Positions 8,399 through 18,047 of a DNA stretch of 45,552 nucleotides are shown one piece after another. The notes under the pieces are model-generated. The model saw only the letters and a program-made list of their open reading frames with translations, made no database searches and was not told the origin of the DNA. Every line of letters begins with the position of its first letter. Position 1 is the stretch's first letter. The position numbers and the translations under genes are program-made. The DNA is from Candidatus Ornithospirochaeta stercoripullorum (GTDB taxonomy: Bacteria > Spirochaetota > Spirochaetia > Sphaerochaetales > Sphaerochaetaceae), in contig JADIMT010000099.1 of assembly GCA_017694595.1 (NCBI GenBank), forward strand, positions 1 through 45,552, read 5' to 3'.

Positions 8399-9322
8399 CT
8401 AGTACTCCACATCCTCGCTCGAGCGTGTGAGCCTGAGCTGCAGATAAGTAAAAGCCAGCATGATCAGGAAGAGGACTATGGACATAGCGCTCGCTCTTCC
8501 CAGCCTTCCATTCCTGATACCTGTAAAATAGATATTCATCGTGATGACATCGATTGGGAAACGGGAAGAACCACCCTGATAAAGCATGTACTGCGTACTA
8601 AATGTCTTCAAGCATTGCAGCATAGCCATAATTGAAACCATAGCTGTTGTAGGTTTCAGAAGCGGAAGTGTGATACGCCAGAATGTATGCCAGCGTGATG
8701 AGCCATCCACAGTGGCTGCTTCATAAATTGTATTGGGAATGGATGCCAATCCAGTAATAAAGAGAATGACAAAGTATCCGATGTATTTCCAGAAATAAAT
8801 CATCATCGTCGATATCTGCAGCATCGTTGAATCAACAAGCCAGTTGTAATCGACACCTTGCGTATGCATGACAGTATTCGAGATTTGGTTCATCAATCCC
8901 CTGGGATCGAAGATTATCATCCAGATTGAAGCTGCAACGACCGATGAAAGCACAGCCGGAGTATAGTACATCAGCTGAAAGAATCCTCTGTACTTATCCT
9001 TCCTGAGCTGCATGAGGAATGTAGCAAGAATGAGAGAAGCGATAATCATCGGAATGAATGTTCCGATAGTGAATATAAGCGTCGCTCTAATTGAATTGGA
9101 AAGCGGGAAGCCTCCATTGTCTTTCGTGAATATGTAGATGTAGTTTTCCAGTCCTACGAACTCACTCGTTCTTGCTATAGCCCTGCGGTTCGTAAGAGAA
9201 GTCACAAAAGCATTGATGATTGGATAAAAACTGAAAACTGCGAAGAATATCAGGCAAGGAATGGTGAAGACAAATCCCCATTTCGCTTGCTTCCGCTCTA
9301 TGCTGTATCTCTTCTGAGACAA
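8399..9322 (-). CDS. Sugar ABC transporter permease, MalF/UgpA family
   Basis: First permease of the importer, with about six transmembrane segments and the EAA loop EAATVDGSSRWHTFWRITLP. I place the start at the TTG at 9322 (MSQKRYSIERKQ, 307 residues), because a perfect TAAGGAGG lies six bases before it. The longer reading from 9361 would run through the intergenic hairpin and has no ribosome site. The gene follows the binding protein after a 44-base gap containing that hairpin and precedes the second permease by nine bases. MalF-type and MalG-type subunits form the heterodimeric channel. Confidence 0.92.
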   Translation of the reverse strand: MSQKRYSIERKQAKWGFVFTIPCLIFFAVFSFYPIINAFVTSLTNRRAIARTSEFVGLENYIYIFTKDNGGFPLSNSIRATLIFTIGTFIPMIIASLILATFLMQLRKDKYRGFFQLMYYTPAVLSSVVAASIWMIIFDPRGLMNQISNTVMHTQGVDYNWLVDSTMLQISTMMIYFWKYIGYFVILFITGLASIPNTIYEAATVDGSSRWHTFWRITLPLLKPTTAMVSIMAMLQCLKTFSTQYMLYQGGSSRFPIDVITMNIYFTGIRNGRLGRASAMSIVLFLIMLAFTYLQLRLTRSSEDVEY

Positions 9323-9337
9323 CTCATCCTCCTTAGT

Positions 9338-9361
9338 TTGCCCGGGGAAAGCCCCGGGCAA
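9338..9361 (-). promoter_or_regulatory. Perfect intercistronic hairpin between binding-protein and permease genes
   Basis: TTGCCCGGGG (9338-9347) pairs completely with CCCCGGGCAA (9352-9361) around a four-base loop, five bases after the binding protein's stop codon. It is very GC-rich and has no U tract on the minus strand, so it is more likely an mRNA-stabilising or processing hairpin than an intrinsic terminator. Such elements raise binding protein over permease output in other sugar importers. Confidence 0.85.
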
Positions 9362-9366
9362 TGAAA

Positions 9367-10662
9367 TCAGGCTTCTTCGTCAAGAATCTCCTGACAATTG
9401 GCTTTGAGATCAAGATAAGCCTGCTCCGGTGTAACGCCCTGGAGCATGACAGCTTCTACTGCATTCCTAAGCTGTGCCTGGAATTCTGCGGAAGCGGCTC
9501 CGTAGTAAACGACATGACCACGCTCGAAATCACCGAGGAAGACTTCGGAATATGGCATATTCTGATATGTCTCAGATTCCATAAGTTCCTTTGTCGGCTG
9601 AATCAGCTGGACTTCTGCAAGATACTCTTCACCATGTGAAAGCATATAGCCAATCAGCTCCCATGCTGCTTTCTGTGTAGCTTCATCGGCATCTGCGTTG
9701 ACCATGTAATAGTGGCCGTAGTAGCAAGCAGCAACGTCATTGACAGCATCTTCAAAGACTGGGAATGGAACAACCATCCACTCTCCAGAATCATAGAACT
9801 CTGGGTTATCAGCTTTGATTCTGGCTTCCTGGTAAAGACCTGTCGTACACATAGCGATATCGTTATTGTCTTTATTGAAGAGTGAACGTGCGTTTGTGTA
9901 TGTAGGAGAACCAAGGTTAAGACCACTCGGACCCCACTGCTGCATGAATGTAAGAACCTTTACCCATGCATCTTCGCCAATGATAGCCTCTGTTCCATCA
10001 TCGCTGACAAGCTTTCCACCCAGCTGCTCAACCATTGGAACGAGCGTCTCAAGGTAGTATGGATATCTGAAATCATAGCCACGGCGAACAAGGATATCAC
10101 CATCGCGGATCACAAGCTTCTCGGAAAGCTCTACCATATCCTCCCATGTCTTTGGATAATCTGTCTCTGGATCAAGACCTGCATCGCGGAAGACTTTCTT
10201 GTTGATGAATATACACCAGTTCGTCAACTCAAGAGGCAAACCATAGACTTCGCCATCATATGTCACTGGATCGATCATACCATCGAGATATGCATCCTTC
10301 ACGGACTGAGCATCTGTAAAGCCTGCAGCTTCGTAATCCATTGGCGCGACACGGCCTGCTACAATGTATGGATACTCATCGCTGATGGAGAGATTGAACA
10401 TTGTCGGTCCCTCACCTGCTGCAAATGCTGTCTGCACAAGCTCAATCAGCTTTGTTGAAGCCTGTCTTGTCACATTGACAGTAACATTTGGATGAGTCGC
10501 CTCAAACTCCTCGATATACCTATCTTCCAATGCCTGTCTGTTGACATCTTCATGTGTCCAGAATTCGATGACAATCTGCTTGTCTCCGCTCTCACCAGAG
10601 CCACCTGCAAAGATTGAGAGTGCCATTAAAAATACAAGAAGAAGCGAAAGTGCTTTTCTCAT
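9367..10662 (-). CDS. Sugar-binding protein of an ABC importer (extracellular family 1)
   Basis: Periplasmic receptor that delivers sugar to the two permeases. The N-terminus has a classic signal peptide (basic MRKA, a hydrophobic run to about residue 18, then IFAGG). There is no cysteine at the cleavage region, so it should be a soluble periplasmic protein, not a lipoprotein. The mature part starts with VIEFWTHEDVNRQALEDRYI, typical of the family, and the length (431) is normal. A strong AGGAGG lies before ATG 10662. It is first in the operon and followed by a stable hairpin, which fits the need for excess receptor. The substrate is unknown. Confidence 0.93.
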   Translation of the reverse strand: MRKALSLLLVFLMALSIFAGGSGESGDKQIVIEFWTHEDVNRQALEDRYIEEFEATHPNVTVNVTRQASTKLIELVQTAFAAGEGPTMFNLSISDEYPYIVAGRVAPMDYEAAGFTDAQSVKDAYLDGMIDPVTYDGEVYGLPLELTNWCIFINKKVFRDAGLDPETDYPKTWEDMVELSEKLVIRDGDILVRRGYDFRYPYYLETLVPMVEQLGGKLVSDDGTEAIIGEDAWVKVLTFMQQWGPSGLNLGSPTYTNARSLFNKDNNDIAMCTTGLYQEARIKADNPEFYDSGEWMVVPFPVFEDAVNDVAACYYGHYYMVNADADEATQKAAWELIGYMLSHGEEYLAEVQLIQPTKELMESETYQNMPYSEVFLGDFERGHVVYYGAASAEFQAQLRNAVEAVMLQGVTPEQAYLDLKANCQEILDEEA

Positions 10663-10779
10663 GCCTACCTCCTATTGTCTTCTGTACTTCCATTGTCGAT
10701 TTTCAAAAGGGAGGGGGCAATGGTCGATTCTTCCGCTTTCTGGAACAAATCAACGCTTTCCGTGTCCGATACAGACGAT

Positions 10780-10785
10780 TATAAT
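10780..10785 (+). promoter_or_regulatory. TATAAT -10 six bases before the uvrA2-like ATG
   Basis: A perfect TATAAT inside the palindrome GATTATAATC ends six bases before ATG 10792, the leaderless spacing seen at other genes here. The -35 is poor (TTTCCG, 17 bases away). Because the element is palindromic it also offers a minus-strand -10 toward the binding-protein gene. Confidence 0.5.
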
Positions 10786-10791
10786 CGTGAT

Positions 10792-13266
10792 ATGTCCGAC
10801 AAAATCATCGTTCATGGTGCAAAAGTCCATAATCTGAAAAACATTGATGTGGAAATACCGCTTGGCAAGATTACAGTAATCGCTGGCGTTTCCGGTTCTG
10901 GAAAATCATCCCTGGCACTGGGCGTTCTCTATGCGGAAGGTTCCAGACGATACCTTGAAGCTCTCTCCACTTACACAAGGCGCAGAATGACACAGCAAGA
11001 GAGAGCAGATGTCGACGAAGTACTCTACATACCAGCTTCTCTTGCGCTTCGCCAAAGGCCTGGTGTCCCTGATATCCGCAGCACATTCGGAACAGGTTCG
11101 GAACTTCTCAACTCGCTGCGCCTGATGTATTCGCGTCTTGCAAGCCATAAGTGTCCAAACGGCCACTATGTTGCGCCATCGATGAACGTGGCGGCGGGAA
11201 AAGCACTTACCTGCCCCATATGCGGAGAGAGTTTCTACGCACCTGGCGCTGAAGAGCTCTCATTCAACAGCACAGGAGCTTGCAAGAAATGCAACGGTAC
11301 TGGCATGATCAGAACTGTCGATGAAACAACACTGATTCCAAACCCATCTCTCACTATCGATGAAGGAGCTGTGGCTCCCTGGAACTCTTTAATGTGGTCT
11401 CTGATGACAGATGTATGCCGTGCTATGGGCGTAAGGACGGATATTCCATTCAAGGACCTAACAGAGGAAGAGAAAGAGATTGTACTCCATGGTCCAGCTG
11501 TCAAGAAACATATACTCTACAAAGCTAAGAGTTCCAATCAGGCAGCCGAGATGGATTTCACATACTACAGCGCTGTATATACAGTTGAGAATGCCCTAGC
11601 TAAAGTAAAAGATGAAAGCGGAATGAAGCGTGTCTCCAAATTCCTGAAAGAGGAAATATGCCCAGATTGCCATGGCTCAAGATTCAGCAGCAATGCACGT
11701 TCACCTCTTATTCTTGGCCTTTCCATCGATCAGGCTTCTGCTATGACGCTGACGAATCTTCTTGCATGGACAGGAAAAGTTCCTCAAAGCTTACCAGAAG
11801 AGATGCGAAAGATGGCAGAGAACATCACAGAAGCTTTCCAGGATACAGCGAAAAGACTCATCGATCTGGGCCTCGGATATCTTACACTCGACAGAGCAGC
11901 TTCCACTCTCAGCACTGGAGAAAGACAGCGAATGCAGCTTGCAAGAGCTGTGCGAAACCGTACAACTGGTGTGCTCTATGTCCTCGATGAACCATCAATC
12001 GGTCTTCATCCAGCCAACCTTGAAGGACTCAAGAGCGTCATGCATGACCTAATAGCAGATGGCAATTCCGTAGTACTCGTTGACCACGACACAGATCTGC
12101 TCAAAGAAGCTGATTACCTTATCGAAATGGGAAAAGGTGCAGGAGAGAAAGGCGGAGAAGTGATTTGTACTGGCACAATCGACGAGATTACAAAAGCGAA
12201 ACAATCTGTTATAGGGGCATTCCTCAGTGGCAATAAAAGCGCTGCCTTGCCTCCACAAGCGAAGGAGGCAATCTTCTCAAATGGTACAATTCATATCAAA
12301 ACAAGAGCAATCCATACAGTGAAGCCACTTGATGCCTCTATCCCGAAAGGCCGCCTTACTGTCATTACAGGTGTCTCAGGTTCTGGCAAGACAACTCTTG
12401 TCCTCGAAAGCCTTGTTCCAGCAATGGAAGCAAATATAAAAAATGAAAAGCTTCCAAGCCATGTCGAATCCATCGCTTGCTGCAACATCAGAAACGTGAA
12501 GCTCATTGACGCGACACCAATAGGCATCAATGTCAGATCCACAGTGGCAACTTACTCGGAAGTACATGATGAGCTGAGAAAGCTCTTCGCGAAAACTAAC
12601 GATGCCAAGGCTGGCAAATATAAAGCTGGGGACTTCTCTTACAATACAGGCAAACTTCGCTGTCCAGTCTGCGATGGTACAGGCTACATCAGTCTTGATG
12701 TGCAATTCCTGCCCGATGTCGATATCCCCTGCCCTGAATGCCATGGTTCAAGATACTCGAAAGAAGCAAAGAAGATAAAATACACAAACCATAAAGGAGA
12801 GGCATACTCAATCGACAGCATCATGGCTATGGATACGGAACAAGCTGCACAAGCCATCACGGATAGCGCGATCATCACATCAAGGCTGGAGACGCTGAAA
12901 AGCCTGGGACTTGGCTATCTCACGCTAGGCGAGCAGACTCCTGGACTTTCAGGGGGAGAAGCACAGCGTCTGAAGCTTGCAAGCGAGATGGGACGGAAGC
13001 AGGATGATGCGCTCTTTGTATTCGATGAACCTACAATCGGGCTTCATCCACTGGATGTCAGAGTGCTATTGTCTGTGTTTCAGACATTGCTGAACGCTGG
13101 CGTAACGCTTGTCGTAATCGAACATGACAAAGATGTGATCAGAAGCGCTGACTGGATCATCGACATGGGGCCGGGTGGCGGAGATGAAGGAGGAAAGATA
13201 GTAGTAGCAGGAACAGCTGAGGACATCAGAGGATGCAAAGAAAGCCTGACGGGCCGCTACATCTAA
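10792..13266 (+). CDS. UvrA2-like excinuclease ATPase lacking the UvrB-binding domain
   Basis: A DNA-binding ABC-type ATPase of the UvrA family. ABC half 1 has GVSGSGKSS and the signature [12 protein letters not shown], where the usual form is LSGGE. Half 2 has GVSGSGKTT and [12 protein letters not shown]. CxxC pairs ([30 protein letters not shown]) resemble UvrA zinc modules. After HKCPNGH it passes quickly to the next zinc region, so the UvrB-binding insert appears missing. With 824 residues against about 940, this fits class II UvrA, linked to drug or DNA-adduct tolerance more than to core repair. Start 10792 gives the family-typical [18 protein letters not shown] and has TATAAT six bases upstream. 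The in-frame ATG 10720 after GGGAGGGGG (848 residues) is a real alternative. Confidence 0.85.
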   Translation: MSDKIIVHGAKVHNLKNIDVEIPLGKITVIAGVSGSGKSSLALGVLYAEGSRRYLEALSTYTRRRMTQQERADVDEVLYIPASLALRQRPGVPDIRSTFGTGSELLNSLRLMYSRLASHKCPNGHYVAPSMNVAAGKALTCPICGESFYAPGAEELSFNSTGACKKCNGTGMIRTVDETTLIPNPSLTIDEGAVAPWNSLMWSLMTDVCRAMGVRTDIPFKDLTEEEKEIVLHGPAVKKHILYKAKSSNQAAEMDFTYYSAVYTVENALAKVKDESGMKRVSKFLKEEICPDCHGSRFSSNARSPLILGLSIDQASAMTLTNLLAWTGKVPQSLPEEMRKMAENITEAFQDTAKRLIDLGLGYLTLDRAASTLSTGERQRMQLARAVRNRTTGVLYVLDEPSIGLHPANLEGLKSVMHDLIADGNSVVLVDHDTDLLKEADYLIEMGKGAGEKGGEVICTGTIDEITKAKQSVIGAFLSGNKSAALPPQAKEAIFSNGTIHIKTRAIHTVKPLDASIPKGRLTVITGVSGSGKTTLVLESLVPAMEANIKNEKLPSHVESIACCNIRNVKLIDATPIGINVRSTVATYSEVHDELRKLFAKTNDAKAGKYKAGDFSYNTGKLRCPVCDGTGYISLDVQFLPDVDIPCPECHGSRYSKEAKKIKYTNHKGEAYSIDSIMAMDTEQAAQAITDSAIITSRLETLKSLGLGYLTLGEQTPGLSGGEAQRLKLASEMGRKQDDALFVFDEPTIGLHPLDVRVLLSVFQTLLNAGVTLVVIEHDKDVIRSADWIIDMGPGGGDEGGKIVVAGTAEDIRGCKESLTGRYI

Positions 13267-13269
13267 TCA

Positions 13270-15072
13270 TCATGAAAGTTCAAAGAGCCCTGTATATAAG
13301 TCGTAATAACGGCCTTTCAGAGCCATCAGATCATCATGACTGCCTCTCTCAATGATACGCCCACTTTCAAGAACTATGATTGCATCAGCATTCCTGACTG
13401 TAGAAAGCCTGTGCGCGATAACAAAGACAGTACGGCCTTCCATCAGCCTGTCCATGCCCTTCTCAATCAAGTCTTCTGTTCTAGTATCAATATTGCTGGT
13501 AGCTTCATCGAGGATGAGAACAGGAGGGTTTGCAACTGCAGCCCTTGCAATTGCAAGCAGCTGTCTCTGTCCGCTTGAAAGATTGGCGCCATCTCCTGTG
13601 ACCACCGTATCATATCCTTCAGGAAGACGCCTGATGAACGAATCGGCATTAGCAATCCTAGCCGCATTCTCCACTTCTTCATCAGTCGCGTTCAGATTAC
13701 CATAGCGTATATTATCCCTGACAGTTCCTGTAAAGAGATGTGTATCCTGCAAAACCATGCCCAATGAGTGGCGCAGATCATCTTTTCTGATTCTCCTGAC
13801 ATCAATACCATCGAAAAGAATCATTCCACTTTCCACATCATAGAACCTGTTGATCAGATTTGTGATTGTAGTTTTGCCCGCACCTGTCGAACCGACGAAT
13901 GCAATCTTCTGCCCCGGCTTAGCATAGAGCGAGATGTCTTTAAGGATTGGATGGTTCGCATCATAGGCAAAGACGACATTCTCAAAGCGCACATCACCTT
14001 TAAGAGGAATACGTTTGTCTCCATCCTTCCATACCCAGCCATTACCAGCTTTCTCAAGGGTGACACTGCCTTCATCGACTTCGCTTTTCTTATCTATCAA
14101 TTCAAAGATTCTCTCAGCACCAGCTAAAGACGAGAGAAGGAAATTACTCTGCTGCGTGAACTGGTTGATAGGAGCGGCCGCCTGTCTTACAAATACCAGA
14201 TAACTTGCAAGTGCACCTAAGCTTGTCCAGCCAGCAAGCGCCATAAAGCCACCGAAAAGAGCTACTATCGTATATGTCAGAAACGAGATGCTGACAACGG
14301 CTGGAATCATCGTGGAAGCAAAGGATTGAGCGGCGGTTCCCATCTCCTGCAATTCGCTGTTCTTCTCACGGAAGATACGTAGATTCTCCTCTTCATGGTT
14401 GAATACTTTGATAACCTTCTGTCCGGCCACCATCTCCTGTATATATCCATCGATGGAACCAAGGCTCTCCTGGTACTTCTTGTAGTACTGCTTGCTATGG
14501 CGTGCTGAATAGCGGACATAGAAGAACATGCAAGCGTATGAGAGCACTACAATCATCGAGAGTCTCCAGTTCAGTACAAGCAGCATCGTCATAGTTCCAA
14601 GAATCTGGAACCCGTTCTTAATCACAGCTGAGAAACTGTTATTCAACGCATCTGAGATTGTATCTACATCGTTAGTGTAGTAGCTCATGACATCTCCATG
14701 CTGATGGCTGTCGAAGAAGCTCAGCGGCAGTGTCTGCATATGCGTGAAAAGATCCTGACGTATATCATAGACTATCTTCTGGCTAGCTATTGCCATGATC
14801 TGGCTATATCCAAGGGACGTGAGCACACCGATAAGATATATGAGAGCTGTAATCAAAACTCCTTTCACAAGCGCATTCATTCCCCCACCTGAGACAAGGC
14901 TGTTTATGACTGGGCTTATCATATAAGTACCCAGCAGATTGCAAAGAACGCTTATGATTACCATCACAGCTACCAAAAGAAGCGATAAACGATGACGCCC
15001 CATATAAGAGAGGAGGCGTTTGACAGTATAGACCAAATTCCTTGGCTTCTTTGAACTTACCATGCGTGGCAT
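13270..15072 (-). CDS. ABC exporter half-transporter, consensus ATP site subunit
   Basis: Six-helix membrane domain (about residues 15-330) fused to an ABC ATPase. The Walker A is GSTGAGKTT, the signature LSSGQRQLLAIARA and the Walker B VLILDEATSNID, with the catalytic glutamate present. It is a partner of the upstream half-transporter: the start codon overlaps the upstream stop as TGATG, with GGAGGG ahead, so translation is coupled. Together they resemble TM287/288-type heterodimeric multidrug exporters. The gene ends three bases from the convergent uvrA2-like stop. The MarR gene at the head of the operon points to control by a toxic compound; the substrate is unknown. Confidence 0.94.
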   Translation of the reverse strand: MPRMVSSKKPRNLVYTVKRLLSYMGRHRLSLLLVAVMVIISVLCNLLGTYMISPVINSLVSGGGMNALVKGVLITALIYLIGVLTSLGYSQIMAIASQKIVYDIRQDLFTHMQTLPLSFFDSHQHGDVMSYYTNDVDTISDALNNSFSAVIKNGFQILGTMTMLLVLNWRLSMIVVLSYACMFFYVRYSARHSKQYYKKYQESLGSIDGYIQEMVAGQKVIKVFNHEEENLRIFREKNSELQEMGTAAQSFASTMIPAVVSISFLTYTIVALFGGFMALAGWTSLGALASYLVFVRQAAAPINQFTQQSNFLLSSLAGAERIFELIDKKSEVDEGSVTLEKAGNGWVWKDGDKRIPLKGDVRFENVVFAYDANHPILKDISLYAKPGQKIAFVGSTGAGKTTITNLINRFYDVESGMILFDGIDVRRIRKDDLRHSLGMVLQDTHLFTGTVRDNIRYGNLNATDEEVENAARIANADSFIRRLPEGYDTVVTGDGANLSSGQRQLLAIARAAVANPPVLILDEATSNIDTRTEDLIEKGMDRLMEGRTVFVIAHRLSTVRNADAIIVLESGRIIERGSHDDLMALKGRYYDLYTGLFELS

Positions 15073-16802
15073 CAGAATGTCCCTCCTTTCATTTGAGAGT
15101 CATATATTTCACGGTAAATCTGGCTTGTCTTCAAAAGCTCTTCATGAGAGCCTGATGCCACCAAGTGGCCATTATCGAGGATGAAGATACAATCAGCTTC
15201 CATCACAGTTGAGATACGCTGCGCAATGAAAATCTTTGTAACTCCTTCCAGCTTCTGCAAGCCTTCCCTGATGCAGCGCTCAGTTGCACTGTCCACAGCA
15301 CTTGTTGAGTCATCGAAGATAAGCACCTTAGGTTTCTTCAACAGCGCACGTGCAATACAAAGCCTCTGTTTCTGTCCGCCGGAGACATTGACACCTCCTT
15401 GTCCAAGATCAGTATCAAGACCTGCGGGGAATCGATGTATGAATTCGCTAGCTCCCGCTATATCGCAAGCTTTCCAGATTTCATCATCACTAGCATTCTT
15501 ATCGCCCCATTGCAGATTCTCCCTAATAGTACCGCTGAAAAGAAGATTTTTCTGAAGTACCATGCCGATAGCATCTCGGAGAACTTGCAAAGAGTAATTT
15601 CTTACATCTATGCCACCGACCAGGACCTCACCTTCCCCGACATCATAGAGCCTGTCAATCAGCTGCACAAGCGTCGTCTTACCGCTTCCAGTGCCTCCCA
15701 GTATTCCAACTGTAGAGCCTGCAGGAATCGTCAGATTTATATCAGAGAGTGTTTTTTCCCTAGCTTTCGCGCTATAGCTGAATGAAACATTCCTGAACTC
15801 AACAGAAGATGATGGTACATCATGCAAGGCATCATCACGTTCACTGAGCGAAGGTTCCTCATCCAGCACTGTCCCGATTCTCATAGCGGAAGCGAGGGAA
15901 CGCGTAAGAAGAAGGAAGACATTGGATAGCATCATCATGGAATTAAGAACTTGCATGACATAGCTCAAGAAGCCTGTAAGCTCCCCAACTTGCAACGTGC
16001 CAGCAAGTACCATTGAGCCACCGAAGAACATCAGGCAGAGCACACAGATATACATCGCAGTCTGAAAGAACGGGAGATTAAGCACAGCTGTGCGATTTGT
16101 CTTGGTAGCAACGGAGGAGAGTGTTTCGTTGACATTGTCGAATTTAGCTTCCTCATACTCCCCTCGCACAAAAGCCTTCACTGTCCTGATAGCCCGCAAA
16201 TTCTCTTCGACAACTCCATTAAGATTATCTACTGTCTTCTGAAGTACTGAATACATCGGAGCGACATGACGAACGATAGCAAAGAGCACAAGGCCTAGCA
16301 GCGGTGTTAATATGATAAAGACCAAAGCAAGCTCCGCGTTCATTGAAAAAGAGAATATAATCCCAAGCACAAGCATTACAGGAGCTCTCACCAACGGTCT
16401 CAGGCCATTGTTTATCGTGTTCTGCATCACTGTGATATCACTAGTCAGCCTAGTCACGAGCGAACTTGTCTCGAATTTATCGATATTCGAGAATGCGTAC
16501 TGTTGCAGCTTCTCATACTCTTTCTCTCTTATCCGTGCACCCCAGCCATAAGCTGCACGAGCGGCGAATCTCGCATACGTCAGACCAGTGGCAAGAGCAA
16601 GAAGCGCACAGAATGCCATCTCACCACCCTTGAATAGCATGTATCGAACATCGTTGTTTGCAACTCCGATATCAATCAGATCAGCCATCATCGTCGGAAT
16701 GATCAACTCAAAGCTCGTTTCAACAGCGACCAGGATGCATGCAATGATAGCAGAACTTTTATATGGGCCGAAAAGTGCAAAGAGGCGTCGGAGGTTTTTC
16801 AT
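15072..16802 (-). CDS. ABC exporter half-transporter, degenerate ATP site subunit
   Basis: Membrane domain (six helices) plus ABC ATPase with Walker A GGTGSGKTT and signature VSGGQKQRLCIARA. The Walker B reads VLIFDDSTSAVD: the catalytic glutamate is aspartate. That substitution is the hallmark of the non-hydrolysing site in heterodimeric exporters such as TM287 and BmrC, and the downstream gene supplies the normal glutamate. The start is ATG 16802, overlapping the MarR stop as ATGA with GGGAGG seven bases upstream, giving 576 residues. The in-frame TTG at 16808 lacks a suitable site. Part of the marR - exporter - exporter operon. Confidence 0.93.
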   Translation of the reverse strand: MKNLRRLFALFGPYKSSAIIACILVAVETSFELIIPTMMADLIDIGVANNDVRYMLFKGGEMAFCALLALATGLTYARFAARAAYGWGARIREKEYEKLQQYAFSNIDKFETSSLVTRLTSDITVMQNTINNGLRPLVRAPVMLVLGIIFSFSMNAELALVFIILTPLLGLVLFAIVRHVAPMYSVLQKTVDNLNGVVEENLRAIRTVKAFVRGEYEEAKFDNVNETLSSVATKTNRTAVLNLPFFQTAMYICVLCLMFFGGSMVLAGTLQVGELTGFLSYVMQVLNSMMMLSNVFLLLTRSLASAMRIGTVLDEEPSLSERDDALHDVPSSSVEFRNVSFSYSAKAREKTLSDINLTIPAGSTVGILGGTGSGKTTLVQLIDRLYDVGEGEVLVGGIDVRNYSLQVLRDAIGMVLQKNLLFSGTIRENLQWGDKNASDDEIWKACDIAGASEFIHRFPAGLDTDLGQGGVNVSGGQKQRLCIARALLKKPKVLIFDDSTSAVDSATERCIREGLQKLEGVTKIFIAQRISTVMEADCIFILDNGHLVASGSHEELLKTSQIYREIYDSQMKGGTF

Positions 16803-17227
16803 AAACAATCCTCCCTCTGTAGATTTTCAAGAAGACGTTGCAACAGGTCATGCAGGACAGCGCTCTCTTCTTCAGTGAATCCGGTAAGGATCTGGTCGTC
16901 AAGCTTTGCACATTCTTCCGTCCAGCGGATGGCGGCCTCTCTGCCCTTCTCTGTCAGTTCAAGTCTGTTTGAACGTCTGCAATCTACATTTTCCGTACGC
17001 GTGAGAAATCCATTTTTCCTCAACGATTCTGTCATACGCGATACAGCTGCAGGATCGATTCTGAAATAGCTTGCAATCATATTCTGCGTTGCAGGGCCAT
17101 AGGAATGGAGATAAGAGAGAATCCTGGGCTGTCCACGTCCCAGTCCAAGTTCATCTCGAAGGGGTTGCAACGCATTGTCTTTTTCGTGGAAGACACGGAA
17201 TATCAGTTGATTCAATGAAAGGTCCAT
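16799..17227 (-). CDS. MarR-family repressor of the exporter operon
   Basis: 142-residue winged-helix regulator. The helix-turn-helix region is ATQNMIASYFRIDPAAVSRMTESLRKNGF and the wing LTRTENVDCRRSNRLELTEKG, close to the MarR consensus. It overlaps the next gene by four bases (ATGA), so repressor and exporter are made together. An AAGGA site lies before ATG 17227. Two TTGATATATCAA-type palindromes begin within the ribosome-binding region and extend upstream, so the protein probably represses its own operon and releases DNA when a ligand binds. This autoregulation is inferred from position and symmetry. Confidence 0.9.
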   Translation of the reverse strand: MDLSLNQLIFRVFHEKDNALQPLRDELGLGRGQPRILSYLHSYGPATQNMIASYFRIDPAAVSRMTESLRKNGFLTRTENVDCRRSNRLELTEKGREAAIRWTEECAKLDDQILTGFTEEESAVLHDLLQRLLENLQREDCL

Positions 17228-17237
17228 AGCAGCATCC

Positions 17238-17264
17238 TTGATATATCAATCGTTGATATATCAT
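17238..17264. promoter_or_regulatory. Tandem palindrome, likely MarR operator
   Basis: TTGATATATCAA (17238-17249) is a perfect 12-bp palindrome. TTGATATATCAT (17253-17264) repeats it with one change, and the centres are 15 bp apart. It sits 11-37 bases before the marR start and overlaps its AAGGA site. Two symmetric half-site sets at this spacing are what a MarR dimer pair would bind. Confidence 0.75.
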
Positions 17265-17402
17265 ATTCATCTTCAACGCATATGTCAGTCAACTATCTAG
17301 GCGGACTGGCTTAGACATGAACGGTACTGCGATGCGCTAACGGCACCATTCCATCATCCATCTCGACACTTGTTGATTGACAATGCAAAGAAATCAATTA
17401 AC

Positions 17403-17909
17403 TTACAGATGGCTTACTGTCTCAGACAGTTCCTTCCTATGCTTTACAATCTTTTCTTTCTTCTCGTTTGCATGGCCGAGATCCAGGAACATCAGCACTT
17501 CCTCACAATCTGGAAGTCCAAGAACACTCTTTGCCTCATCAGGATTGAAGAAATTAATCCAACAGCTATCAACACCAATCGAAGCGGCTGCAAGCATCAT
17601 ATGTGTTGCTACAATTGATGCATCTTCAATACCTGAATCCCTTTTTTCGCCTGGGTAAACAAAGACATTATTCTTATCATATGCAACAACAAGAACTGTA
17701 GATGCACCATATCGGCATGGAGTGAGCTTATCGATTTTGGCAAGCCCCTCTTCACTTTGAACTACATAGACATGCTGTTCTTGCAGGTTCTTTGCCGTTG
17801 GAGCCAGCCTCCCAGCCTCAAGTATCGTATTTAGTTCCTCATCTGTAATCTTCTGTCCGCTATAGGCTTTGCATGAGTATCGTTCAGCAACAAGTTCAGA
17901 GAATTTCAT
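17403..17909 (-). CDS. Nitroreductase-family FMN oxidoreductase
   Basis: 168-residue flavoprotein that uses NAD(P)H to reduce nitro or quinone-like compounds. The N-terminal RYSCKAYSGQKI (10-21) and LAPTAKNLQEQH (35-46) correspond to the FMN-phosphate and ring-binding segments. The helix ASIVATHMMLAAASIGVDSC and the strand FLDLGH complete the fold. A strong GGAGGTG lies five bases before ATG 17909. It follows the GH43 gene on the same strand after 138 bases that contain no recognisable gene, so it may have its own promoter. The physiological substrate is unknown. The 175-base gap after it, before the marR start, holds only the MarR operator region. Confidence 0.88.
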   Translation of the reverse strand: MKFSELVAERYSCKAYSGQKITDEELNTILEAGRLAPTAKNLQEQHVYVVQSEEGLAKIDKLTPCRYGASTVLVVAYDKNNVFVYPGEKRDSGIEDASIVATHMMLAAASIGVDSCWINFFNPDEAKSVLGLPDCEEVLMFLDLGHANEKKEKIVKHRKELSETVSHL

Positions 17910-18047
17910 TTGACACCTCCAATACGAATATCATAATGAAAAACGGAAACTTCAAGTGTGACGCAATAGCAGAAATTCTGATACAGCACAAAATTCTCAA
18001 GAGAGGATGCCCGATACACAAGCCAGTTCATACCCTAATCCGCTTAT

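Noticed and set aside
9323-9361. Longer start for the MalF-type permease at TTG 9361
   Set aside because: It would translate through the perfect intergenic hairpin, has no ribosome site, and a strong TAAGGAGG sits six bases before TTG 9322.
9338-9361. Rho-independent terminator after the binding-protein gene
   Set aside because: The stem is strong but no U tract follows on the minus strand, and two permease genes of the same system continue beyond it.
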